Shown here: piece by piece, positions 20,971 through 30,865 of the stretch
Numbering within the stretch: position 1 is the first letter of the stretch
Layout of the letters: each line of letters starts with the position of its first letter
Source of the DNA: Echria macrotheca
Lineage: Eukaryota > Ascomycota > Sordariomycetes > Sordariales > Schizotheciaceae
DNA length: 64,000 nt
Direction: 5' to 3'
Assembly: GCA_030411725.1 (NCBI GenBank)
Contig: MU839842.1
Span: forward strand, 744,001-808,000
Translations under genes and position numbers: made by a program
The notes under the pieces: generated by a model
What the model saw: the letters and a program-made list of their open reading frames with translations, nothing else
Told to the model about the DNA's origin: nothing
Database searches by the model: none

Positions 20971-22214
20971 TCGCAGTAATATAATAGATTTGCTAGTTAA
21001 ATAACCTTAATAACCTTAAGAAGTATATTAATATAGTAATGTTTCTTTTATATTTCGTCCTATAATTTATATAGAAAATTGTACCGTTAAAAGATAAAAA
21101 GGTCTAATTACTTAAAAATAGTTAAAAGTTTGGTAAATTTCCTATTAAAAAAGCAGTAACCGTATAAAAACGCTATATCTTATCTATTAAGTTTATCCCA
21201 ATAAATACGAAAAAAAAAGCCTTTTAAATTATTTAGGAACAACTTACTAATAAGTCCATCCCTACCTATTACGACCTAACTTACCCTACCTTTATTAAAA
21301 TTAACGTATTAAAAAAAAGGAGTTTTAGTATTATAATCTTTTATTTCGAAAACGATAATTGGAATAGAAAATCTATTTTAATTAATAAAATCTAACCTAT
21401 TATATTCCTTAATAAGTAAGTTACTAAAGCTAAAAAGCGATATTAGTTTATAAAAATTAAAGTTACTTGTTTTATTTAAACGTATAGGAAAATATAAATT
21501 CTATTTTAATTTTATTAGAAATTAATAGTAATGTTTACCAATTATACCGTAATTAAAAATATTACTAAGTAAATAAGTTTTAACTTATAAAGCCTAAATA
21601 AATTAAATTTAAAACTTATTTTTACATTAATATATTTTTCCCAATATAATTTAGATATTTAATATATACTTAATAAGGTAAATTTTATATTAAATACTTT
21701 ATTTTATTTACTAACTATAAATAATAAGGACGATAACTTAAAAGTAAGCAAATTAGATAATATCTAACTAAACAGATCCTTTTACATAAACGTTTAAATA
21801 AACAAAAAGACGTAAAATAAGTTTCGTAAAAGCTACAAATAAAACTTTTACTATTATTTACTGATTACTTAGTTAAAAGTATATAATAAGAGAAATAGAA
21901 ACTACGGTTTCAACCCCCTTTAGTATTTTTCTTTCTTTTTAAACAATAAGTTATTATACTAAAAGGATAATTATACCTAATATTTAAAGCTATATATTTT
22001 TAAAAATTATTAATACTAGATCCTACAGCTTATTTACGATATAAATTATTATTATAAGCTTAAGTAGATAATAATTACTTTTAGTAGCGTTAGTTTTTCC
22101 CGTTTATTTAGGAAAATTAACTATTACGTTAAGTACTACTTAATATATAATATCGATATTACCAATTATTCTTTACCCACTAATTAACTAAAGTTTATAA
22201 TTAAATATTTAAAA

Positions 22215-22400
22215 TTATTTTATATAATTATAATTGACTTTATCCTGGGACTTTCCCCTAAAGAATTATAAATTATACTTTAATAATTAAAAGTTAAGTA
22301 TAATTACCTTATAACGATTATATATAAGTTCTCGAAAAAAACTATCCTTATCCCAGGTTAAACCACTTAAATTACGTTCTAATAGGCAAATAATTTATTC
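22215..22400 (+). pseudogene. integrase catalytic-core remnant
   Basis: From 22233 the plus-strand frame reads IDFILGLSPKEL, then several stops, then TIIYKFSKKTILIPG and T-T, matching the first Asp block and the 'KFSK..LIPG..T' segment of fungal gypsy integrases. Stop codons lie mostly where Gln or Trp would be expected. Non-functional. Confidence 0.75.
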
Positions 22401-22914
22401 CAAATACTCTAAATTTACGATTAGGGTCTCTTTAAAATCATCATCTCCAATAGGAATATTAAATTTATTAAGGGTTTATAAAAACGACTATTTAAGAAGT
22501 TAAATATCGGACTTTATTTTACTACTACTTAATACTTATAAGCAAACAGTAGCGTAAAAAGAATAAATTAAGTAATTAAATTTACTATTAAATTCAATTT
22601 ACTTAAGTATTTAAAAATCGTATAGCCGGATATACTATTAGCTATTTAATATAACTTTAATAACGCCTTATTTTATTTATTAAGTATAAATTTAAACTAG
22701 GTAGTATATAGATTTTAACTTTATACCTATTTCGATTTACTAATATAATATAAAAAAAATAAAAACTTTAATTTTATCCGTTAATAACGTTAAAAGAAAA
22801 CCCGTAAAGTAATTAACTAAGTTACGGTAAAGATAAAGCTTATATACAATAAGGAACGTACTTTTTTTAACTTTATTATAAGATAAAAGGTATTTTTAAA
22901 ATTATATAAAGGAT

Positions 22915-23260
22915 ATAACCTTTCCGGTAAATATTAGAAAAAATATAGCGCTTAATAAGTTAAATCGTTTTATATTATTAAAAAAGTAGGTAATTTAATA
23001 TATAAATTAAATTTACCTTTCCGGTAGAATATTTACTTTATTATATTTATTATTTATTTTACTTTATATTATAATAAGTAGGACCTTTATTATAAATAAT
23101 TAAACCCTTTACCCCCGTAGTTGTTTAGGGAGATATATTTAAATAGTAATTTTATAAAGTAAAACGTATTTTTTAACGATACGTAGTATAATATAGTAAA
23201 AAACCTACTATTAAGTATTTTATTAAGTAAATAAGATATAGGGATGAGTATAATAAGTAA
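22915..23260 (+). pseudogene. integrase C-terminal / chromodomain-like remnant
   Basis: A frame reading KVGNLIYKLNLPF at about 22985-23025 matches the conserved block just before the C-terminal tail of fungal gypsy polyproteins (G-x-x-x-Y-x-L-x-L-P). A degenerate tail of the kind that holds a chromodomain in relatives follows. Heavily mutated. Confidence 0.6.
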
Positions 23261-23399
23261 TAAATAAAAGAGATATTTATAAAAAATACTAGCAAATTTA
23301 TATAAAAATATAAAAAACGTTTACTTGTACAGGACAAGAAATTATACTAACTAAAACCATAAAAAGGGAAACCCTTTAAGTAAAAAATAATAAGTAAAA

Positions 23400-25480
23400 T
23401 ATCCTAAATTAAAGATTTCCCTTTATTTACTAATTTGGAAAAAGCTAGCTAAATTATAAGAAACTTTACCTAATATTTTACAAAAACTCTAATTTCTCTC
23501 TTACTTTTTCCTTTTCCTTTTTATATTACGTAATTTTTTACCTTTTACTATGCTTATATTAGTAACGTAGGCTTTACGTATTTATTTTATTAATTAAGGA
23601 TAGTATTTATTAAAATTTTTTATTTATATTGATACTAAATACCCTTGTAAATTAACAATTCTTTTTTATAAGCGCTTATTTACCTAGAGATTTGTACGAG
23701 ACTTCTCGGAGATTGCTTAAAATTGCGATGTAAAAATGGTTTTTTAAGACTAAAACCTATTTAATCCTGTTTTTAATATAATTTAAGCCAATAAAATTAT
23801 ATAGTTATATTAACTAGTGCTAAAGTACAATATACCCCTAAATAACCAAATATACGATAAGGTTTACCGTATTATCGTTAATTATAATTTTACTAAAGCT
23901 AATATATTATATAGTAAAGTTTAAAAATATTTAAATAATTAGCTTAATTACCTTATAAAACTTTTTAAGTTTTAAACCCTTTATAAATATATAAATATTA
24001 AAGGCTGAATAGTAATAAAAATAACCTTTTTACTTAAATATTTACGCATTTTATTTATAATTTAGAAATATATTTACTTAAGTAAAAAGTTAAAGGTTTT
24101 TATTAAAACTAAAAAACTACACTTTTACCCTATTATAATATATTTAACTAAATAAAAAAAGTACCTGTATAATTTCGTATTTTGGGCGTATATTTATAAC
24201 TGAAAGGGGCTTAACCCTAATTAATATAAGTAAATTTATACTATTATTTACTAATTTTAATACCTTTATATAATTTAATATAAAGTAAAATACATTAAAT
24301 AAAATAAATATTTTATTAAGTAAATATTTAGTTTAAACAGTTAAATTAAAATAGTAATTTAAATTTAAAGTTATAAAAAGCGTTTAAATAAAACGGTTAA
24401 CGTTAAAGCTAATTTAAAATATTTATAAAGGAATGTAAATATTAAATATAAAAAACTTTTAATTAATTAGATAATTAAGTATTATAAAAAGGTATTAAAG
24501 GTAGTTTACCTAGCTATATTACTTACCTATAAAAATAACCTTATATTTAAAGCTATTAGCCCTAGCCCGTATAAACAAACTTAAGTCGTATTACGTAAGA
24601 AAAAGGTTAATATTAAGTTTGATAAACCGGATATAAATATAACGAAAATTTAAAACCTTAACTAGTAGTTATAGTAAGTTTTTATTAAAATCTAAATCCT
24701 AAAAGAAAACTAAAAAATATAGATAAATATTATAATTATAATATTTTACTATATTAATAAAACCTTTATTACCCTTAAAAATACCTAAACCGTAAATATT
24801 AATAATATTACCGTATTAAATTAAATAGTACAAAATTTCTTCGTAGCTATATAAATAAACGTAACCGGTTTGGGGATTTAAGTTTTTGTAAAGTAAGTAT
24901 ATATACTAATACGTAATAATTCTAACTTTAATATAAATTAAATTAACGCTTTTAAAGATATATACTATATTACTAAGGTATATAAATTATTTTTAATTTA
25001 CGTTTAATATTAGTAAAATAATACTATTTATAATATAAACTATTAAATAATACGATATAAAGTAACGGATTAATTATACGTTTTAGTATCAATCTAATAT
25101 AGTTTTTTAAATAAAGTTTAAATTTACTTATTACTACCTAACTTACCGGACTTTACCCTAAAGTTACTTATCTAAAAGGATAAATGATTTTAGTATAATT
25201 ATATATTTCAATTTAAGCTAATACCTAACTAGTAAATAATTACCCCTATAAGTATTAAATAAGTAAAAAATAATAGAAAATAGGATAAGTAAAAGGAAAT
25301 AAACGGATAAAAAAAATAAATAAGGAAAAGGATATAGATAAGTAAAATAATAAAAATAACGAGGAAGACGGATAGGGTACACTAATACTAAACAAAAACG
25401 TTTAGGGAGATATAACTAAGGATTTAAATGTAATTTAGCTATACGATCTATACGGACGATTAGGTTAATCGTCTTTTTAC
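23400..25480. other. 2-kb unassigned stretch between pol and 3' LTR
   Basis: A+T-rich with no readable frame. A standard gypsy element needs little sequence here, so it may be an extra ORF, an untranslated region or another nested insertion. I cannot identify it. Confidence 0.4.
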
Positions 25481-25488
25481 GGGGGCAT

Positions 25489-25692
25489 TACAAGGCTATA
25501 GCCCTAGTGGGACCATGCCCCACCAGAGAGGGTACGTATAGGGCAGGGTCGAGTGGGGTTATAAAACCCCACTATCTGGGACCTTGTCCCAGAATAGTTT
25601 CTAGTCAGTTCATCAGATCAGAAGAATCCAGTCGTTGCCTTTTGCTTTTGCTTTTGCTTTGCGTGCGCATGCATGTGCGTGGGAGTCTATTA
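25489..25692 (+). repeat. 3' LTR (204 bp)
   Basis: Starts TACAAGGC (TGCGAGGC after G-to-A changes) and ends GAGTCTATTA. It is the same length as the 5' LTR and is preceded by a GGGGG-containing polypurine-like tract at 25481-25485. It is followed by TTACA, the target duplication. Confidence 0.9.
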
Positions 25693-25697
25693 TTACA
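25693..25697. repeat. target-site duplication TTACA (right copy)
   Basis: Exact match of the 5 bp before the 5' LTR. It closes the retroelement. Confidence 0.85.
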
Positions 25698-26029
25698 TAA
25701 TTTACTTAATAATCGTATATTTACCTATAAAACTGCAAATACTACATATATAAAAACGTTAAGAAATACATATTATACTATACCGTTTATAGACTTAGTA
25801 CATATATAATTTTATTTTATAAAGCGGTATACGTATTTTTAATATAATTATCTTTTAACGTTTTTACTATTTATTAAATTAATTAATTTAAAATTAGTAA
25901 TAGAGTAATATATATAACTTTCTAGATATACTACTTATAATTGGATTAAAATTAAGTATACTATATAATACTTTATGTTTTAAGTTTATATTATATCATT
26001 TATAGTTTTTTTCTTTTATATCCGGTTAT

Positions 26030-26247
26030 TTAAGTGCGAGGCCATGGCCTTGGTGGGGCCATGCCCCACCAGAGAGGGCACGTGCAGGGCAGGGTCGAGT
26101 GGGGTTATAAAACCCCACCATCTGGGACCTCGTCCCAGAATAGTTTCTAGTCAGTTCATCACATCAGAAGAATTTAGTCGTTGCCTTTGCTTTCCTTTTA
26201 CTTTTACTTTGCGCTTGCATGCATGTGCGTACGAGCCCATCATTAAG
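26030..26247 (+). mobile_element. solo LTR with TTAAG target duplication
   Basis: A third LTR copy (26035-26242, 208 bp, TGCGAGGC...GAGCCCATCA) is flanked by TTAAG on both sides (26030-26034 and 26243-26247). Its own duplication shows an independent insertion followed by LTR-LTR recombination. The 4-bp length difference lies in the pyrimidine-rich repeat. Confidence 0.88.
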
Positions 26248-26677
26248 CGTATAAAATAAATATTTAGTTATATTATATTAATATAGTTGTAGTATATATA
26301 AGTAATAGCTATAATATAAATTTATAGTTTAAAACCTATAATATATTCCATTTTACGTTATATATAGTTGTATATTAATTAATATATAAATAAAGTATAT
26401 AGTGTTTTTTAAATATATAATTATATATAATATTTAGCTGGAAAGCGTTAGTTACTACTAATTAACTTATTTCTAGATTTTATATACTTAATTATATTAA
26501 ATATACTTATTAATTTGCTAATATTTATTATAATTACTTTTTTATAAGTAAAAATCTTATTTTTAATTTTTTAGTAGATTTTGATAAGTAATTGCGGGTA
26601 ATTGGAACTATATTATATAACAATAAAGGTATAAGCAAACTATAACGTTACTATACTATTAAAATTATTTTTCCTGG

Positions 26678-26773
26678 AATTTTTATTAATATAGTTGGGG
26701 TGGATATTTAGTTTTGAAATTTTGGGTTTTTGGTGTAAAAAGCGTCCGGATGTGGGGCGGGTCCGGATGTGGG
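26678..26773 (-). repeat. right inverted terminal repeat, with doubled outer motif
   Basis: Reverse complement of the left end at 14806-14900. The outermost motif TCCGGATGTGGGG occurs twice in tandem (26746-26758 and 26762-26774). A diverged form of the same doubling is present at the left end (CGGACACCCCC). Confidence 0.75.
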
Positions 26774-27191
26774 GTCACGACGTCTAGAGCCTGGCGTCTG
26801 CACACTGTGTAGGTTGAGTGCTGGCTCGAAAAGGTGATACAGCAGGACATATAGTAAAAAACAAACTTCCTTGGCCTTTTCAGATATCCTGGTCAAGATT
26901 TGGACAGAGCTTCCGTGAAGGCGCCAGGGTCTGGGTGGCGCGGTTGCGCCCTGTTTCGTCGGCATCCTGGTCGTCAGGATGGGCCGCATCGCTGCCTGAC
27001 GGCTGGCTCCAATCGTTTGACGGAAGTGCATCCGATGCGTTGGACAGCCTGATTCGGGTGATACGGACCAAGGGGCTGTGCAGCGGCGGCCGGTTAACCG
27101 ACCATCCGCAAGCGGTTCTCTGAACGCTGTGAGATCCAGTATTTGAAATCCTTGTTTGAATCTGGCCAAACTGCAAAGGGTGCCATGTACC
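26774..27191. other. intergenic between transposon end and subtilase gene
   Basis: G+C returns to normal immediately after the inverted repeat. Open frames here have no recognisable domain. This is the 3' flank of the minus-strand gene at 27192. Confidence 0.5.
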
Positions 27192-29937
27192 CTATCCCGT
27201 GGCCCATGTTGTCAGAACGTCCCAGAGCTTGCGTCTTTTGGCCTCTCTGCTTCTTGCATTCGATAGTAAACTCCACAGGTGCCACGGGACAATACAATCG
27301 TAGTTGTTGTCGCGATAGTCCTCCGATAGCCTAGCAAAGATCTTGCTCATTTCGTCGTAGCCGCAGATATCCACCGTGCTGTCTTCGTTCCCCCGACAGA
27401 TGGGCTGGCGCGAGAAGTCTAGCAAGCTCGCGGCGAAACCGGCAGCAATAGCAGTGGCCACGGATGTGCCCCCTATGTGATACGGAGACCCATCTGCACG
27501 GTGCATCTCCACTCCCTCCCCCAACACGGCGAAGTTGTACTGGCGCAGCCTGGGAGGTGGATTAAGATCCCGGGAGTTCTTATTCCCCGGATCCGTCGCG
27601 AAGATACACATAACGTTGCTCAATCTTGCCGGAAATGCCACCTTGTCGTGACCAGACCAGTTGCCTGCGCCGGCAAAGAGCAAGATGTTGTGGCTTATGG
27701 CGCTGCGAATCGCAGCCTTGATGTTTCTGTCCTCCTCGTGGAACCCGAGCGCCATGACGATGATGTCGACTCCTTTATTCGTGGCCCAGCGAATTGCCTG
27801 ACCTGGTCAGCGTCGAGCAAATAGGGGAGGACCACGGCAACCCTACCTGAGCGACTCGTTCCGCTGTACCCTCATTTGCTTCCTTGGTCTCGAAAACTCG
27901 CGCCACGTATATGATCGGATCCTCAACGAGCTTGTAGATAAGCCTTACCGTGTCCGTTCCGTGTCCTGAGATGTCTCGCACACTATCTGCCTCCTCGACA
28001 AAGTCCCTGTACCAGCCATCTTCGCTGGTCACGGGGATGTGTGGTGAAATCCCAGTGTCGAGGACCGCAATCTTGACTTTTCGCTGTTCGTACTCTAGAT
28101 CTCTCTCCTGCTTGCGCGCTCGAAGAAGTTCGTTCAGCTTATCCACATTGTCGAACCAGTTGCTGGAGCTGATATGATTTGGCCTTGGGCTGAGTTAGTT
28201 GTCAACGACATCGTATTATTGGTGATAGGACTGCAACTTGCTTTTTGGGGTGGTATTCTGTTCCCATGTCCTGTTCGCTATTGCCGACACCTTCTGGTTT
28301 GGAGGAGATGGATTGCATCAGAGGATCCAGGCTTTCGGGATCGTCATACATGGAGAAGTAGGATTCGAGTGGACGGACAACTTTTTGATACATTGCATCT
28401 CTGAGCTGGTCTGGAGCTTCGGCTCTCCCCGGGGTAGGCGCGAAAAGGACATCGTTAAAGCACGCCTCTACCGCGTCGACGATGTTCTTGACATAGCTTT
28501 TGCCTTTCAGCTTTGTCTCGTATAAATGCCGCGCCAGAGCGGAGTAGGTAAGCGGCATTGGCTGTCCGTCCGGAGCAAAGTACGTGGGGTACTCGTCTCC
28601 GTAGCTTTCGATACACTGCCCCAGGAGGATCTCGACCATCATGACACCCAGTGCAAGGATTTTGGGGTATCTGTGTGGCTGTCTTCGGGTTTCTTGGTTG
28701 CTCTGTATTGACGAACTCCGGGCGGAGACCAGCGGTTGGTTGAGGAAGACACCCAGCGTCCATTCCTGGTCGCGCTCTCGATGTTCAAACAAAAACTCAA
28801 CCGTGTCCTTGGTCCACTCTCGAGGCATGAGCTTGGAGTCGTAGAACTGCCAGACACCCTTCGCCAAGAGGTAGAGGAGGCAGGTCTGCATTTTCGTCTG
28901 TGTCAGCTTCAGATCTCGTAGATGGCCATGTTCGAGAAGGGTCCTCAGCGGTATGCCCTGCGAGTCGGGTGCCGTCCACATCCACTGCTGGCACGAGTCG
29001 AATTTTTCCGAGCTGTCCTTGCAGAACTTTCCGTCCTTTCTCGATACGGTTAAAAATAATTGCTCCTGCTGGCGTTGACTGATGGTGCCGCAGAATTCGT
29101 GATAATCTATCTTGCCCATCTTTCCGGCCATGTCGTTGTCTCCAAAAGACACATCTGCAGGAACCTGGATGACAGCGTTTTGCCACCGGTATGAATCGCC
29201 TGATGCCTGGTGAGGATGATCAGGGAACAAAACGTCGAAACTTGACCCAGCCTGCGAATGCTTCCGATAGCCTTTCAAGCTGATCTTTGGGATGATCTCA
29301 ACATCACTAGGCGCATCGTGGCAGATGCTGTAACGAGTGAGCACATCGTAGAGGATGTTGACGTGGGCTGAAAAGTCTTCCTCCTCCATCTTCTCCACCA
29401 TCGGCTCAATGACTCCAGTGCTCGCAGCGGAGAAGATGCTGTTGGTCACATCTTGAAGAATTCCAGCGAATTTTATCCGCGACCTCTCCACCGCCTTCCG
29501 GTTCCCCTTCGCGTCCGACAGTAGGTTCCGAAGATTCGCGATGACTTCTTTCTGGTACAGCGGATCTCGGGGTAGTTTGGCAAGACTGGGAAATCTGTCT
29601 TGGAGGCGGGAACTTGGGAACAATGTCCTCCATGTATTCTTGGGACTTCCCTGCGGTGCATTAGCAGCGTTCTCGCAACCAGATCTGTGAATGGAATGTA
29701 TGTATTCACCTCGCAGAGACAGTGGAGCAACGAGAGGATCTTCAGGAGTTGGCCATCCTTGATCGCGATTGCGTCGTCCTGTAACCACAGTTCGATCTGC
29801 ACCAAAGTGCTGTTCAAAAGTGCCGGAAACACGCGATTGCTGCTCTCGATCGGCTCAATGTCCTCGAGCAATTCCTGCAGCTTCTTGAGAGCTTGCAGTG
29901 CAAACTCGAGATTCTCGGTAGCGCGGTGGTAAGCCAT
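27192..29937 (-). CDS. DUF7580 - peptidase S8 (subtilisin-like) fusion protein, 4 exons
   Basis: Exons 29937-29710, 29650-28242, 28168-27847 and 27797-27192 give 854 residues with all phases matching. Introns are 59, 73 and 49 nt. The second uses a GC donor (A-GCAAGT), the only in-phase choice I found. The N-terminal ~540 residues resemble fungal DUF7580 proteins (blocks LAKGVWQFYDSKLMPREWTK and ILALGVMMVEILLGQ). The C-terminal third is a subtilase with an intact triad: Asp583 (VLDTGI), His615 (SGHGTD), Ser765 (GGTSVAT) and oxyanion Asn699 (GAGN). There is no signal peptide or propeptide, so it should act inside the cell. S8 domains are known effector modules of fungal NLR-like proteins. It is divergent from the NTPase-ankyrin gene at 30866, suggesting a joint role (inference). 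Confidence 0.88.
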
Positions 29938-30865
29938 CTAGTGAGCGCGCAGGAGGTGCGCATCGTTGAACGAACAGGATTGATGAGCAGTGGTTAAACT
30001 GCAGGAGAGGTTGAGAAGCCCTGGATTTCTGCCTGCCGCCAGGGTCCCGGTCACTGCCCCGGCCTCTGGTTGAGCGGCCTCCCAAGCATTTTCGACCACA
30101 CGAATGGTCGCACCTTTCCCCAGCTTTGCCGCTCAACTGCTTCTCTATGCAGGGCTGCTTTCAAGATCTCCAAAATAACCTGGCTGTCGGTCAATACAGA
30201 TCACAAAATAAGTCCAGTAAGCCGGGGTTGATGTTCATCAGCGATTTAACAACAGAATCAGGTCAGATCGGGTGCCGTTCCCGTGTCTCTTGGCGATCTC
30301 CACAGCCCCGCGCAGGGGAAGTCACTGTCGGCGAAGGGTTGTTACGTCGGTACCTGGACTTCACGCCAAGTGTCCATCCTGATCCAGCCAGATGGCACCA
30401 GATTTGGTGATTCGACTACCATTTGAAGAACAAAAATTTCTTCTCGTTTGGGTCACGTCTACTTTAATTGGGAGCTTGGTGGGATCAAGACCTCCTCATC
30501 ATTCACCAGTCTCACAAGGTACCAATCTTACTACCCTATGCAGTCAGTTTTGAGAATGTCTCGACGAAGGGTCTGTTTACGATGCACCCGAGAGTACGTT
30601 GCCTTTCAAAGCCCTCTGCCAGAATTAAACAGCTCTGTTTCTTTTCTCGACGTATCTTATCAGCGATATCTCCAGCGCCCTCGGCTGGTTGGTGTCCTCT
30701 GTGACCTCTGTGACCCCTGCTCCTTCCCCGCGACAAACCCCGCTCCGGCGATCTCAAACCGCACCACAACTCCCCTCACGAAAGTTCGGAGAGCCATGCT
30801 AGTTCAACTGAGCGACAACAATCAACAGACGAGATGACGTGAGGAAACCAGCGAGGGAGGGCAAG
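29938..30865. promoter_or_regulatory. 928-bp bidirectional promoter region of the subtilase/NLR-like pair
   Basis: This separates two divergent start codons. It contains pyrimidine-rich patches and no recognised gene. Open frames (for example 30448-30837) lack any known domain. I could not identify specific operator sites. Confidence 0.5.

Larger units (their letters stand above)
15003..25692 (+). mobile_element. Ty3/gypsy LTR retrotransposon, full-length but decayed
   Basis: A 10.69-kb element with 204-bp LTRs (15003-15206 and 25489-25692), TTACA target duplications, a tRNA primer site just inside the 5' LTR, and a short G-rich polypurine-like tract before the 3' LTR. In between, stop-ridden remnants in the plus direction show the order of a Metaviridae pol: a possible protease (about 19.5 kb), reverse transcriptase (20.6-21.0 kb), integrase core (22.2-22.4 kb) and an integrase C-terminal/chromodomain-like end (22.9-23.3 kb). 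RT before integrase is the Ty3/gypsy order. The gag region is unreadable. The element cannot encode proteins in its present state. Confidence 0.9.
14806..26773. mobile_element. nested transposon island, RIP-like A+T-rich DNA
   Basis: About 12 kb bounded by inverted repeats. An outer element (14806-15002, 25693-26034 and 26243-26773) has been split by insertion of an LTR retrotransposon (15003-25692) and carries a solo LTR (26035-26242). Apart from the LTRs and leader, the DNA is extremely A+T-rich with dense TpA and scarce CpG, and no long frame survives on either strand. This is the classic appearance of repeat-induced point mutation. Composition changes abruptly at both borders. The short frames of 60-100 codons inside it are not genes. 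Confidence 0.85.

Noticed and set aside
25507..26259. Frames beginning MGPCPTREGT at 25507 and VGPCPTREGT at 26044 looked like a repeated small gene
   Set aside because: They are translations of the LTR sequence itself (the GCCCCACCAGAGAGG segment). Similarity comes from the repeat, not from a protein.
26708..27169. 153-codon minus-strand frame containing PHPDAFYTKNPKF, also readable at the left border
   Set aside because: The shared peptide is the inverted terminal repeat read in frame at both ends. The rest has no domain.
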